A model generated the notes under the pieces. It had not been told where the DNA came from. It worked only from the letters and a program-made list of their open reading frames with translations, and made no database searches. Shown piece by piece: positions 12,201-22,099 of a stretch of DNA of 64,000 bases. The stretch is from Omphiscola glabra (Eukaryota > Mollusca > Gastropoda > Lymnaeidae), in NCBI GenBank assembly GCA_964017045.1, contig OZ024809.1, forward strand, positions 7,153,012-7,217,011, in the 5' to 3' direction. Position 1 is the first letter of the stretch. Each line of letters starts with the position of its first letter. A program made the position numbers and the translations under genes.

Positions 12201-15200
12201 ATTGCTGCCACTTTTGGCTACATCAATACTGAATCAAGCATTCCTTCCTATCAATTTATTAGTTACCAGGGGCAGTTTTTTTAAACCAGGTCAGGGTATT
12301 TTGAGAAATGGTCCTATGGAAAGTCCTACACCCTACATGCCCTCCTTTAAACAATAGTCCTACAGACAGTCCTCCACCCTACCTGCCCCCCTTTAAACAA
12401 AAGTCCTACAGACAGACATAGACCATACAGTGATTCTTTATTGATTAATAAAATTCCCCACCCCCCCAAATTTGTTTTTTAAGTTCACTTGTCAAGCATG
12501 ACATCCTTCTTGTCACTCAGTGCTATTAATATAAAACATGTGGAGTTCTGGTGAGGGGCGGTTTTGAAAAAGAAGCAGGACACACCAGAAGCAAAATTTA
12601 TATAAGAGATGAATGAGTTATTGTTATCACAAGGAAAATATCACATCATGAGGAAAGGCATTGTTGATGTGTGATGACAACCGGTGCTATATGACTGGTT
12701 TAAAAATGACTCAGGTGCCCACAGCATTGATGGCATTATTCTGAGTGGAAGCTCCATATTTGTAGATAAAGCATGAGAATTTCTCATGTAAAATTTCAAA
12801 CATTCAATCTTGCCACATGCAACAAGATTTAAACTTGTTTGTTTTTAATTTTATTCCTTTAGGTGTTTTAATATGTCGGGGGGGGGGGGGGGCATTTGGG
12901 AATTTATTGACTGAATAGATCAGAACTTTATGTTAAAGAAAAAGTATCATTACCAAAATAAGGAGTGAAATTAAAACTACAATCATTGGCACCCAGTAAA
13001 GAGATCAACTTTTTTTTAAATTACAAACAAAATTAAAATTATTTGATTATTTTAACTTGACAGCAACTCAAAATTGACATAACAAGACAAAAATTGAAAA
13101 TTTAAAAAAAAAATTGATTCAAATGAATGTAATCGTTAGAAATAACTTGTGATCATCAGAAATACCTGGTGCTATTAAAACAATTTTTTATTTTTTAAAT
13201 ACTGATAAAGTTAGTAGAAAAGAAAAAGAGAGTGAATGAAACTGCGTGTGATACAAGTTACACACTGTACTCACACAAGACCTCATTAGAGGTTGACACT
13301 GAGAGCATTGTCACAAAAGTAAACAAAACAAATTAACACATTTTTCTACATCTTTGTACCTCTATACTTTTTACCATGTACCATACAATTATATTCTGTA
13401 AAGGTAGCTAGTAAAATTTTTAAGTAGCCGACAAATTGATAAAAATGTTAAAATATAATGAAAAATGTTATTATTGTCGGCCCTCCTTAAAAAAAGTCCA
13501 CATAGACTTCAATAGATTTCAATAATTACAAAACACATTTCAAAAATATTTCGAACCAAGTTAGGACCATTTAAAATTATTTTTAAAAACCTCCAGCTGA
13601 TTTAAAAATAAAACAAGATATAAAATTACTATAAAAAAAAAAACTTTCCCAAAAATGTCCCCCCAACACTTCAGAGTTCTTACAGTCATATTACTAATAT
13701 AGCTCAGTTGCATTTTTATTTGCATTTTTTAATCATGTTTTGAAATCGAGATGGGGGTGCAGGAATTGTTTTGAAATCAGGACGAATGTGGCGCTGCAAA
13801 AAAGGTTACAAACCCCTAAGATAGAGTGTGGATGTTTGTGATAAGAAGTACTCACATTTAATTTTAGATAGTGGATAGTGCTTAACCGTTCAAGCCTTTT
13901 TTTTTCCTTTAAAACTGATTTTCACTATGCTGTAGCATGCTTTCATGATAGGATATAATGCAGTTGAAAAGCCAACTTAAAGTATTAAAAAAAATCAGTT
14001 ACTTAAAATTGAGACAACAATAAAAAATGTAATTGGAGGAAGTTATCTAATTATTAAAGTTTCATTTTATGAACATAACCATTTCAAAACCTCTTTGTAT
14101 GTATTTTCTCCATAATAACACTATGCCAAGTCATTCCAGTATGGTAGGTACTTTCATAGCAGACCAGATAAACAATGAAACTTTGCATTGGAAATGTGGG
14201 CCCAGGTGACTCCAATTTCAGTTTTGACTTGTGACTTTAATTTTGTTTAATGTTGAACCAGATTGCCATTGGTTTATTTTGTTCCTGCTCTAGGCATTGG
14301 AACAACGACCACACAGTAAATTAACATTTAAAGAAGGAAAAAAAAAACAAGACAAGACTTAAAAATATGTCAGCCAAAAGCCTTCTTCAGCTAACAAGGA
14401 AAAAAAACGATAAAATAGCATTTGCTGTTCCTTAGTCAGAGAACAAACTAAGAACTGATAGTATACTAAGAATTGTGGTTAAGTAAATAGAAGATAAAAG
14501 TACAAAAGGATTTGATGTGACCAAGGCAGGGGCAGAGAATGGGTTAACATGTCATGGCATATACTTCTTTAATTCTTCATTTTCTAGGTCTAGATTAGTT
14601 TTAAACTTTTTAAAAAACTTTTGTACAAACATTTCTTTTACTTTCAGATTAATACATTCTCCACTTGCAGAAAATGTCATTGTAAAATTTTAATCAGATA
14701 AATGTACAATGGTACTGTTGTTTTGATAATTTTAAATTTTTAAATAATTTCAAAATCTAGTTTTCAACTTATAATTCTTCCTTTTCCTTCAGATGGAAAC
14801 TGTCTGATTCTGCAGAGAATTTTAGCTGTATTAGTTTGAATGGTTGATCCCAACTGTCATTACCTACAATCACAATATACATATATCATCATGGTTCACA
14901 AAATATACAATAATTAACATTCAATTAAATATAATGTGCTGGGTTAATTAAATATTTGATTGTGTCTCCTCAAAGTTTACTAATTACATCTTTAGAGACA
15001 AAAACTTAAAAAGCAACAAAAAAACTCTTTTAAAAGGGTAAAACTTCTAACCCAGTTTTTAGAATTAATATTAACTTAAACAAGAAGCCTAAATTATAAC
15101 CTGTTAAGTCTTTTAAGTGAACAGTGATAGAAAGGGTGCTGGGTGGTAGAGCCGTCTAAACTGAGCCTATCCCAAGCTTGTGGGCTGGTGCTCAATCCCC

Positions 15201-18200
15201 AGAAAAAGCCTAGAAAAGCAAAAACAACAGCAATACCGCAAGTGGATGGGATGCGTTAACCTAGAATGGCAACTCATCTAAGAGAAGGCAAACTCTGAAA
15301 TAAAACCCGGAGATAGAGTCACGTAGGCGGCTTGACATTGACCCAACTCCTGCAATGTGGAACACAAAAAGAGCACAGGGAAACAGACAAAGAAACACTG
15401 CTGGTCATGTAATGCATCCCTGCCTGTTTCCAGTCATCCTGACTAGGGCCTTGCCATTGGATCAAATAGGCAAAGATGAGAGAGTGAGGCTGACGAATAA
15501 GCAACTCTCAGTCATTCTCAACAAAATACAACTCAAGATGAGGCTAATACTCAAGTCAAATATCACCATGGTCATCTTCGCATTTGAAGGCCGAACAATA
15601 AATAATAGATATAGAGGTAATCTTTAAAAGATCTTTACGAGCAGTGCTATGCTACTCATTTGTTATCTGCATGATAGATGAGGATATAGATCAGAGTCTG
15701 AATAATATTTAAGAATTGAGGCCTAAGCCTTTTTAAAAATATGAGCGGGAGTAGGCGATAAGTTAAATGAGTACAGTAGAGCCCTGCAATAACCTAACCC
15801 ACAATAACTTGAATTTGAATATTTCACAGTCCCTGCGTGGTTCCTAAATTTTATATAGGCATTACCCCATAAATTCTTTTTTTTAAAGTTCATTCTAAAG
15901 AGCTACGAATATTTTACTTAATTTGGGGATGACATCATTTATGAATTTTAATAAAAAAACAAGCATATCATGGGTCCCAAAAAACATTTGCATGTTCCAA
16001 TTTTATGGTGACTAATCACCACTTTAATGTCATGTTATGGAGAGGTTTTACTGCATTAGGTTAAGTTAACTAAAGCTAAGATAATAAGTAGTGTAGTACA
16101 ACTTCACCAAAACATAATTCATATTCCTAACCAATAAATAACTAGGCCCTAGCCTAATGACAATTATTAGGGAAAAAATATTTTTTTCAGGACTACTCAC
16201 TAGATTAGAAGCATACTTAGGCTACCTATCTATTACTATTTATGGTACGTGCTGGCTTGTTGTGCCACTCATTTCCCACGGCCACTGTCTTAGTTGCCGT
16301 GATGGCAGAGTGTCATGGCAACCAAGATGGCAGCCATGTAAAAAAAAAAAGTAGTCAAGTAGTGCAAAACACTTGTCTGCTTAAAAAGGGGAGTGGAAAG
16401 AGAGAGAATGTGCTCTTTTAGCTACTTACCGGCAGTGAAATGAAAATAGGAACAGAATGTTAAAATTTAAAATTTAATTTAATTTAAGCCAGTACATTAA
16501 TTTTGTGGCAATGTAGCAACTTCACTGTATCCATCTATATCAGGCCTGCACTACATACGGCTTGCGGGCCGCATATATATTCTTTATTTTTATTATTTTC
16601 TTAATAGTAAAAAGTAATAGCTTTCACCTTGTCGTATTTATTTTGGCACGCACAATCATGTCCTATTTTATTTTGCCCCGCACAAGTTTTTCATAAAGTA
16701 TTAAGGCCCGCCTCACATTTTGAGTTGTGCAGGCCTGCTCTAACTCTAGGTACTTTGGTAAAAAATCTAAAAAAAATTTTTTAATAAACCAATGGCATAG
16801 TTGAATAGAGCTAATTTTTAACAGAATTATAACACCAAAATCATATTTTTAGCTGTTTTAGTTTTAAATTTATGAATTTTTAAAGTACGACTTGGTTTGT
16901 CATTTTTTACTATGGACTACACCTCCACATCTTGTGACCTCATTCCGCTGATCGCGTCATGCGCAATGACTATATAGTTTATATAAGGCAACGCATCCCC
17001 TTTCTTTAAACACACTGTTTAGGGTCGACTTATTTTAATCTTTCAACTTTGGCACATGAATAATTAATTAAAGCTCTCCCTGACCAATGGTTTAATAATT
17101 TTTGCACACGGCCAACTCTTATGAATGAAATAGTATTATGGTATAGCCATTATGCAAATGCAAGTGGCTGTGTGAATGGCTGCCCAGTACAATGTTTTGC
17201 ACACGGCAAATTGTGATCATTTATAATATGGACTCTACCGGGTTTTTAAACCTCAAATTAGGATATTCTTGTTTAAAAGACTTTTAAGTTCACTCGAAAC
17301 TATAAGTTATCCAAATATTTTGATGTAAATAGTGATAATAATTGAATATTTGTCGAGTATCGGCATCTTCCGCCATTGAAAAGGGGGCGTGGTCACACCC
17401 TAGCGAATTTGGGTAGTGCGACCTACATAGTATACTGCTCATGAGGGGAACCATGGCGTCTCTCGGGAAGGACATGTTGCTTTGAAATGTGGCATACTGG
17501 TAGATCAATGTATGCCCGAGGTGCATAAAAAATATGAAAATGACATGTTTTTTACTTTAACTTTTATTAATGGTGAAAGTTGCCTTATATTCACCAAGGA
17601 TTTTCTCAAATATTAACAGATTGTAAATAAAAAAGAGATTGATTAAAATGTAGGCCAAGATGTCCTCTACAGCGTAAGGCCGGAAAAGGAACACAATTGT
17701 GGGATATAGTAATTATTTTATGAATGAAATTGCAGCAACATCAACAAATTAAAAACACGGATTTTCGCGCGCCGACGCCAATTTCCGATACAAATTTTCT
17801 ATGAGTGTCCCTTGCTTCGGCGAAGTACCTACTAACTCTAGATATGCGGCAAAGATGTGTCAGCGCAGGTCGCTCCTTTCCTTCAACAAAATCATGTGTG
17901 CTACAAAATTTAGCCTAGTTTTAAAACTCATTTGAAATGTTATATTTTACCACACAATGAAAAATTAATTTACAACATTCCATCACTAATCACATCGGTA
18001 TATAATATATAAATATTAATATTAAAAAAAAAAAAGAAAGTTAACTCTAGTCTAGTAACAATCCAAGAATAAACAAAAGGGAGAAAATCCTACACAAAAA
18101 TTCAAATTTGCCAGTCGAAACAACATTAGCCTTATTTATTAATCTACAAGGACAATATCATGAATCAAAAGAATATTATATTTTAATTAGTTCAGTCAGT

Positions 18201-18331
18201 TCAGTTAATAAGTTATTATTAAAATAGTTTACCTGGATTGCACTTTCTCTCAAGGCTTGAGAAACAGTTTCTCTCATTTTGGCAGCCTTGCCTCTACCCT
18301 GGAGAGCACCAACAAACCTTCTTTCTGTCAT
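265..18331 (-). CDS. DOCK9-like: DOCK9/10/11-family (zizimin) guanine nucleotide exchange factor, 5' part, cut by window edge
   Basis: DOCK-D (zizimin) proteins are GEFs for Cdc42/Rac-type GTPases at membranes; they carry an N-terminal conserved region and a PH domain, with the C2-like DHR1 and catalytic DHR2 domains further on, outside this window. Exons read on the minus strand: 18331-18233 (ATG), 3669-3547, 3294-3122, 1952-1883, 1763-1665, 1029-898 and 430-265. All have GT donors and AG acceptors and the frame stays open for 287 codons. Recognisable pieces, compared from memory with human DOCK9: RPKLVEPVDYE (residues ~35-45), KECIKTY (~100-106), then the PH domain (~168-260) opening with KKGWLLKG, with FKRRFFQLK and KGAIFLDL in the middle and closing with LLAAENEAEAHDWI and LNKVI. 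The last exon ends in phase 1 at a GTAAGT donor, so the gene goes on beyond base 1. The first intron of the long form is about 14.5 kb and full of repeats. Family assignment is firm; which of DOCK9, 10 or 11 is not decidable, since invertebrates usually have one ancestral copy. Confidence 0.9.
663..880. repeat. 20-bp minisatellite in DOCK intron
   Basis: About 11 imperfect copies of a 20 bp unit built on GGGCCAATGGTAGCAACCAA. It lies in the intron between the PH exons at 1029-898 and 430-265 and stops just short of the 898 donor. Confidence 0.9.
1048..1335. repeat. 27-bp minisatellite next to a DOCK splice acceptor
   Basis: About ten near-identical 27 bp units (ATGCCAAGTTGGACCAGTCA followed by ACAAGGT). 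Because 27 is a multiple of three, four frames stay open; these are not genes. On the minus strand the array runs up to about 20 bases from the acceptor of the PH-domain exon that starts at 1029, so it occupies the branch-point region of that intron. Confidence 0.95.
2732..3059. mobile_element. MITE-like DNA transposon with 9-bp target duplication
   Basis: The ends are inverted: GGCTATTC followed by CAGAAGTGAGAGGT on the left, and the complement of the same motifs on the right. The 328 bp element is flanked on both sides by TTAAAGTAA, a 9 bp target duplication. Nine-base duplications are typical of Mutator-like elements, but the superfamily is not proven. A partial relative lies at about 39236-39400. 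Confidence 0.65.
3930..4043. repeat. 14-bp tandem array
   Basis: Eight exact copies of GTTATACTTATGAC lie in the DOCK intron between exons 4753-4625 and 3669-3547. The near-perfect identity suggests recent expansion. Confidence 0.95.
4194..4388. mobile_element. SPIN-like nonautonomous hAT element, copy 1
   Basis: This 195 bp element starts CAGTGGTTCTCAACC and ends GGTTGATAACCGCTG. Inside are AATACAGTTCCTCAT, AAATTATTTTCGTTGCTA, GATGGTCTTAGGC and AGGGTCGTTTGACCCC. These are, from memory, the signature blocks of SPIN, a hAT family known for horizontal transfer among tetrapods and also reported from a triatomine bug and a pond snail. Flanks CCCTAAGA and AATTAAGA look like a decayed 8 bp target duplication. 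There is no coding capacity. Confidence 0.8.
4625..4753 (-). CDS. DOCK9-like: DOCK9-like alternative first coding exon, isoform B
   Basis: This exon has 43 codons beginning MPVQRNKSLPSQLTSKL and ending in phase 0 at CTG|GTAGGT. It therefore joins in frame to the same second exon (3669) as the distal first exon. An in-frame stop (TAA, 4789-4787) lies 36 bases upstream of the ATG and no pyrimidine-rich acceptor precedes it, so it reads as a true first exon rather than an internal one. Alternative 5' exons are known for vertebrate DOCK9 and its relatives; use of this one is inferred from sequence alone. Confidence 0.6.
5345..5537. mobile_element. Small hAT-like element (CAGKCCTGCACAAC termini), copy 1
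   Basis: The terminal repeats CAGTCCTGCACAAC and GTTGTGCAGGCCTG are inverted. Flanks ACTTAAAA and ACTTCAAA form an 8 bp target duplication with one mismatch, the hAT length. The interior contains GCCCGCGGGCC and the AT-rich block TTCTTTATTTTTATTATTTT shared with the copy at 16541. Confidence 0.75.
5538..7190. other. DOCK intron, no gene seen
   Basis: AT-rich intronic DNA of the long DOCK isoform. I see only short, low-quality open frames here and no transposon ends or arrays. A short direct repeat of about 23 bp (AGCCACTTGCCAACCATTGC) occurs twice near 6925-6970. Confidence 0.5.
7196..7625. repeat. 50-bp minisatellite
   Basis: About 8.5 copies of a 50 bp unit containing CCCTATCCAATGATCTGCAA and TGACAAGTTCTCCTGTAAGG. 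Units differ by CTGTACGG versus CTATAAGG variants, and one unit (near 7540) has lost the middle. The array is intronic in the DOCK gene. Confidence 0.93.
8720..9608. repeat. 41-bp minisatellite with a higher-order repeat
   Basis: About 21 copies of a 41 bp unit built on GATTTCAAAGTTTTACAACG and ATATCCTACCAGTTGAAGAA. Variant units recur in order: a 4 bp TTCC insertion, a unit lacking TT, and CAGTTAAAG in place of CAGTTGAAG. The CAGTTAAAG marker occurs at 9132 and again 293 bp later, showing a seven-unit higher-order repeat. Confidence 0.93.
10005..10975. repeat. 46-bp minisatellite with a duplicated terminal block
   Basis: About 17 copies of a 46 bp unit (GAGATGGGAGGTAGGGGTTA, then ATAGACAAGAATCACCTGGG). 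Two subfamilies are segregated: TAGGGG/AGACAAG units on the left and TAAGGG/ACAAAAG units in the middle. At the right end a longer block containing GTTCACACTCTCATAATGTC occurs twice (near 10752 and 10917), an internal segmental duplication. Confidence 0.93.
10976..12285. other. DOCK intron, no gene seen
   Basis: AT-rich intron. An open frame at 11675-11929 has no recognisable motif, and I treat it as chance. A short ATA run near 11635 is followed by TTTATTTGTCAACAA, which may be a retroelement tail, but no element body could be defined. Confidence 0.45.
12290..12620 (+). pseudogene. Decayed copy of the receptor-type tail exon at 57440 with its upstream intron
   Basis: The segment shares, in the same order, blocks with 57.09-57.51 kb: GGTATTTTGAGAA, CCTTTAAACAATAGTCCTAC, CAGACAGTCCT and CTATTAATATAAAACA (CTATTAACGTAAAACA at 57.4 kb), then GACACACCAGAAGCAAAAT. 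In the 57 kb copy the last blocks are coding (TPEAKYDNV). Here small insertions and an early TAA destroy the frame, although an acceptor-like TCACTCAG remains. It lies antisense inside the DOCK gene. It is therefore a duplicated, dead exon-intron segment, or both copies ride on an unrecognised dispersed repeat. Confidence 0.55.
12621..15110. other. DOCK intron, no gene seen
   Basis: AT-rich intron with homopolymer runs, including a poly-G run near 12879-12892. A stretch around 13740-13815 (GATGGGGGTGCAGGAATTG, then GGTTACAAACCCC) looks like a degraded hAT-type repeat, but its ends could not be fixed. No exon with family similarity was found. Confidence 0.45.
15125..15400 (+). mobile_element. 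tRNA-derived SINE, copy 1
   Basis: The head GGTGCTGGGTGGTAGAGCCG and GTCTAAACTGAGCC, followed by GGTGCTCAATCCC, corresponds to tRNA-like A and B boxes. The body shares CAACTCATCTAAGAGAAGGC and GATGGG...CGTTAACCT with the opposite-strand copy at 29.58-29.79 kb. The 3' end is not clearly bounded and I stop the element where similarity fades. Confidence 0.65.
15401..16540. other. DOCK intron, no gene seen
   Basis: No recognisable exon, array or complete element. Short open frames at 15401-15627 and 16157-16354 lack motifs and are judged to be chance. Confidence 0.4.
16541..16737. mobile_element. Small hAT-like element (CAGKCCTGCACAAC termini), copy 2
   Basis: It starts CAGGCCTGCACTACATACGG and ends GTTGTGCAGGCCTG, matching the element at 5345-5537 throughout, including AAGTTTTTCATAAAGTATTA and the AT-rich core. 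The flanking 8-mers (ATCTATAT, CTCTAACT) agree at only five positions, so the target duplication is decayed. Confidence 0.75.
16738..18232. other. DOCK intron 1, part next to the first exon
   Basis: No coding exon seen. GC rises locally around 17360-17480 (a GGGGGCGTGG box near 17384) and around 17767-17780 (CGCGCGCCGACGCC). These could be regulatory or remnants of another promoter, but nothing in the sequence decides this. Confidence 0.3.
18233..18331 (-). CDS. DOCK9-like: DOCK9-like first coding exon, isoform A
   Basis: This exon has 33 codons starting with ATG in good context (purine at -3) and ending in phase 0 at CAG|GTAAAC. It encodes MTERRFVGALQGRGKAAKMR and a further 13 residues. The basic stretch followed by a helix resembles the extreme N-terminus of DOCK9-type proteins. 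The exon sits near the right edge of the DOCK locus, so the main promoter should lie just to its right, in the stretch up to about 18.7 kb. Confidence 0.8.
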
Positions 18332-18767
18332 TTTCAGAAAGTTTATTTATCCAAAACTTTCCAATTCCAATTCACCTTTTCGCTAATGCAAACTCTGAAA
18401 TAGCGGAAGTATTTTGAGACCTACAGTAGCCATCTTTACTTTAACTGTTAAAGGGAACTAACATGTTAATAATGTTTCAAAGGGTGAGCAGAATGAAAAT
18501 AAATAATATTCTTTTCATCATTTGATAGCCTCCCATGAATTTTTTTTTATATATTTTTTTTATTGGTTTAGATATAGCTAGTAACAATGATAAGATATAT
18601 TTGTTTTTATTACATTTATAAAGATATACTTAAAGAAATATAGTTTCATTTAATATTGAAACTTCTTTTTTGTCCACTTTTGCAGAAGAGGCGTCTTGCA
18701 GTTTGCGATTTGCCGCAAGGTGTGAGGCTTGGTGGAGATACATTTAACTTTAGGACGTCCTTTACAC

Positions 18768-20850
18768 AGTCGATCTACTCGAATATCTCATTAGGAAATG
18801 GCGTCAGCGGGCCGTCGAGCTTACGCTCCTAATGCCCTCCCCGGCGTCCACCCGCACCTGCCAGCCGCCTCGGCGGCAGGCCGTGCGGAAGGGCGTCAGA
18901 GACCTCCCCGGACGTGGAGCGTCCCCGCCCGCAACCGCTCGATCGGGTTCGCCGACGGAGACCCTCCCCGCCCGGAGACATCTGGTCGACCGAAGACGCT
19001 GTGTTTCAAGCGTCCGTAGTCCACTCTCCTAGGGGGCCGGGACGGTAAATTAACGTCCTAATATCTCCCCCCACCCGTCCCGGGGAAGCATCGGACGCCC
19101 TCTAAGAGGGATTCTACAGTGGGTTTCCACCCCGCAACTAATTTGCGAGATAGCTGGGACGAAACGGTTGCCTAGGAGCAGCTTTCTCAGGGCTGCATAT
19201 TTAGAATCACCGGCGATAGGCTTCCACCACAGCCTACCGCCTCATATCCCTTAACGGCAACTTGTAATCATGATCCCTACCCTGTGTTTGCCTTTTCTTC
19301 CCCCTGTGAAGCATCACAGGTGGCAGCCCTGTAGGAGCTGTTTATTCCAGCAACTACCATGCATGGCCGTGTCTGCCACGCGGGACACGCAATGGTTGTA
19401 TTGTGCCCCGGGTTAACGCCGAGGGGGTCGGTGGCCAGCGCTTCCAAATCGGCAAGTCACTACAGACTTGTCAACCGGAATCCCGGGGGGGAGTCGATCT
19501 ACTGAAATATCACATTTGTAATTGGCGTCGGTGGGCCGTGGAGCGCGAGCTCTTAATGCCCCCCCCCCCGACACACGTCTACACAGGCCAGACGCCGAGT
19601 TTTCCCGCCGACAGACCGTACGGCGGCACGACGGGAACCTCCCCCTTGGCCCTGGGGACGTCCGGTCGACCGAGAACGCTGCGTTTAAAGAGTTCGCAGT
19701 CCACTCTCCCTTGAATCCGTGCGGGTTTGCTTCCACTCCGGTGGGAAGGTGTTGCGTTACCACCCCCCACCGCCCAGGGAGTCTTTCGGTCGGGACGGAA
19801 AGCTGGGATGAAACGGTTGCCTAGGATCGGCTTTCTCACGGCCGCGTAGCTAAAATCATTGGCATAGGTTTTGACCGCCACCCAAGCCTCATATCCATCA
19901 ACGGCAACAAGCAATCGTGTTACGACGTTATTTCTCCCGCTGCGTTGGGAGTCATGTGGTCGGCTGGTTTTTTTTTAGCTTCGGTAGAAGAGTGCCTTCC
20001 TACTAGTCTACCCCGCCACGAAGAGGCAAACCTTATGTGAGCACTCCCGAGTTTCCTCGAAGGCGCGTTCCTCAAGAGCAGGAACCAGGTAGTCGAACTT
20101 CCGTGGGCGTGGTCTTGCTCTGGCCCTGTAACCGGCCAGCCTGCTATTGTAATTGTAAGCTTGCAATGATCGCTCGTCTGTCGAAAGTCTACCATGACCA
20201 TTCTTAACATCGGCCGTTTGCGGGGCGGGGCTGAATCTGTCAGTAGGGGCGCATATGGCTGATCACCCCAATTCTGTCATGAAAAGTTCTGGTGCAGAAA
20301 GTGCAGGAGTGGATGAGCTAACTCCACATAAAGATTTAACTCGGGGTTTTCTGGCTCATGTTGCATTGGGTCCTTGTTTATTGAAGAACGCTGCGAGTCT
20401 CGATTTTTTTAGGACTTTCTAAAATGCTTTAAGTGTGTACAATGGCTGCCTTGCTTGAGTTCGATCAAATTTCCGTCGATCAATTTTCTGTCGACGAAAT
20501 TTCTTTCAATCAAATTTCCGTTAACACATGTTGATAGTTCCACGCTCTTTGCGAAAACCGCCTTGACTTTCTGGCAGTAGACCCTAATGAGTATGTGAAT
20601 TGAGACGGTTTAGAATGATTCTATCTATATTAGTATTTTGCCTGCAATGGAGAGCAAAGATATACCATGGTAGTTAACACAGGATTGACGGTTCCTTTTA
20701 CGTTCGTACATGCATAGATTCCCCTCAATCTGTGATGTCCTTTTACGCAGTAAATCTACCAACGGCGTGGTCTTGCTCCTGCCCTGTACCGGAGAGCCTT
20801 CTATTGTAACTGTACGATTGCTATGCAGGGGCGTCTAAACAGGGTGTGGG
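18768..20850. repeat. GC-rich, tandemly duplicated block of unknown identity
   Basis: This stretch is much richer in G and C than its neighbours and consists of diverged tandem copies. AGTCGATCTACT occurs at 18768 and 19492, AGCTGGGA(C/T)GAAACGGTTG at 19152 and 19801, and CCTCATATCC at about 19240 and 19887. A third partial echo (GGCGTGGTCTTGCTC, then CTATTGTAA) occurs near 20105 and 20764. Offsets of 724, 649 and 647 show indels between copies. Open frames in it are short and disagree between copies, so coding is unlikely. It might be a ribosomal-spacer-derived or satellite-like block; I do not recognise it. Confidence 0.6.
20465..20525. repeat. Short repeat of CGATCAAATTTCCGTCGAT type
   Basis: It contains TTCGATCAAATTTCCG and ATCAATTTTCTGTCGACGAA. 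The reverse complement of the same blocks occurs at 38629-38690 in a receptor-gene intron. It is probably the end of a DNA transposon. Confidence 0.5.
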
Positions 20851-21600
20851 GGGTAAACAGTTCAAATCTGACGGGCTTTTAATTTCTTGAGGTAAAGAAA
20901 TCAATATGGGGAAAAGGGTGGTGGGGGGAGGGGAGGTCAACGATAATTTTAAAAACCTGTCATTCCCTGGGGAATGAAATCTAACATACTAAACGGACTC
21001 AATCTTGACCCCATGGCCAACGTTTGCGTTTGTGAATTTTTAGAATAAGGAACAAAAATAAAATTAGAGTTATAGGCCTAATAAAATTGATTTTTTAAAA
21101 ACTATTTGTGGATTGGATAATTGGCTTTGCTTTAAAATGTAAATAATTATTGATTTATTAGCGAAATTGTAATAATTTCTTTCCAACAATGTTCTCGCAT
21201 TATTTTGTAACTGTAATTTTTTGTATTGCTAATACTCATAGTGAATTCTCGAATTAAATGATATTCAGAATTGACCAACGTACACGGAAGTGGGGTCAGT
21301 AAATTGACAGGCGTTCTGACCAAGTAGAAAAACCAATTAATTTGCTTTTGGGCCATATAATGGCTGATTGGGATGATACCGATCATTCGTTATATCTCTT
21401 GATTTTGAACGTGGTCACTTTTCAGTTTGCCAGCTTCTCGCCTTAAGCATTTCATCTCGCAGATGAATATTTTTTCTTTGTATTCAGTGCCCAAGTCTGA
21501 CACAGGTAAGTCATTCACCCAATATCAGAGACATCTTAACCCGTCTAATCACGTGTCACGGACAGTTTAACGCTTTCTTCTTTCAGCTTACAGTTTATTA
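20851..21600. other. Intergenic, no gene seen
   Basis: AT-rich sequence between the GC-rich block and the hAT remnants. I could support no exon, array or element here. Confidence 0.4.
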
Positions 21601-21850
21601 ATCAAAGAGGTTTTTACGGTCTCACTGTGCTTTATCACCATGTTTTTAATTGAATTAGAAGATGTGGGCAAATTGTGGCCACATTGCTTCATGATTCGTC
21701 TTGGATCATCAGAAGTAATGAAACAAGTGAATGGAAGACCATCTAAAACGGTCATATGAGAAACTGTTACTGCTGAGCTTTTTTGAACTTGAAAAATAGT
21801 CTGTTAATGTGCTTCTTTTTCTTGGTGTTTCATCTTCTGTGTCGGTGGAA
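21595..21850 (-). pseudogene. hAT transposase N-terminal fragment, frameshifted
   Basis: On the minus strand one frame reads TPRKRSTLTDYFSSSKKLSS; after a +1 shift the next reads DGLPFTCFITSDDPRRIMKQ and continues with SNSIKNMVIKHSETVKTSLI before a stop. Both pieces resemble the region between the BED finger and the catalytic core of hAT transposases. It is broken by at least one frameshift and has no core domain attached. Confidence 0.55.
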
Positions 21851-21945
21851 GATCAATACTCTTGAAGTAACGGATGCCGTAGAAATCAATACTCTTGGAG
21901 TAACGGATGCCATAGAAATCAATACTCTTGGAGTAACTGATGCCA
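21845..21945. repeat. 33-bp tandem repeat, three copies
   Basis: Three copies of AATCAATACTCTTGGAGTAA plus CGGATGCCATAG lie inside the hAT fragment and extend its minus-strand frame as a repeated peptide. Confidence 0.85.
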
Positions 21946-21954
21946 ACTCTTCCG

Positions 21955-22096
21955 TTATATGAAAGTCCAAATTGACACCACAAATAAACACGAGAAGTTG
22001 TGACGTATTCAAGAGATCAGAAGACCCATCCAGTGCCAGAGAATACCACATCAAGTTTCTAGATTTCTCACGTATCTGTGTTCTCTCCAAATTCAT
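21955..22096 (-). pseudogene. ZBED5/GTF2IRD2-type hAT transposase core fragment
   Basis: The minus-strand peptide contains YSLALDGSSDLLNTSQLLVF and ICGVNLDFHITEEL. Established relatives have a similar SLALDESTD...TAQLLIFIRGV...F.VTEEL stretch at the first catalytic Asp. Here the fragment ends in a minisatellite and lacks the dimerisation domain. The order relative to the N-terminal piece at 21595-21850 is wrong for a single gene, so two hAT remnants have been placed side by side. Confidence 0.65.
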
Positions 22097-22099
22097 CTG

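Noticed and set aside
18798..20210. Several Arg/Pro-rich open frames in the GC-rich block
   Set aside because: They are on both strands, overlap, and are not conserved between the tandem copies; high GC alone removes stops.
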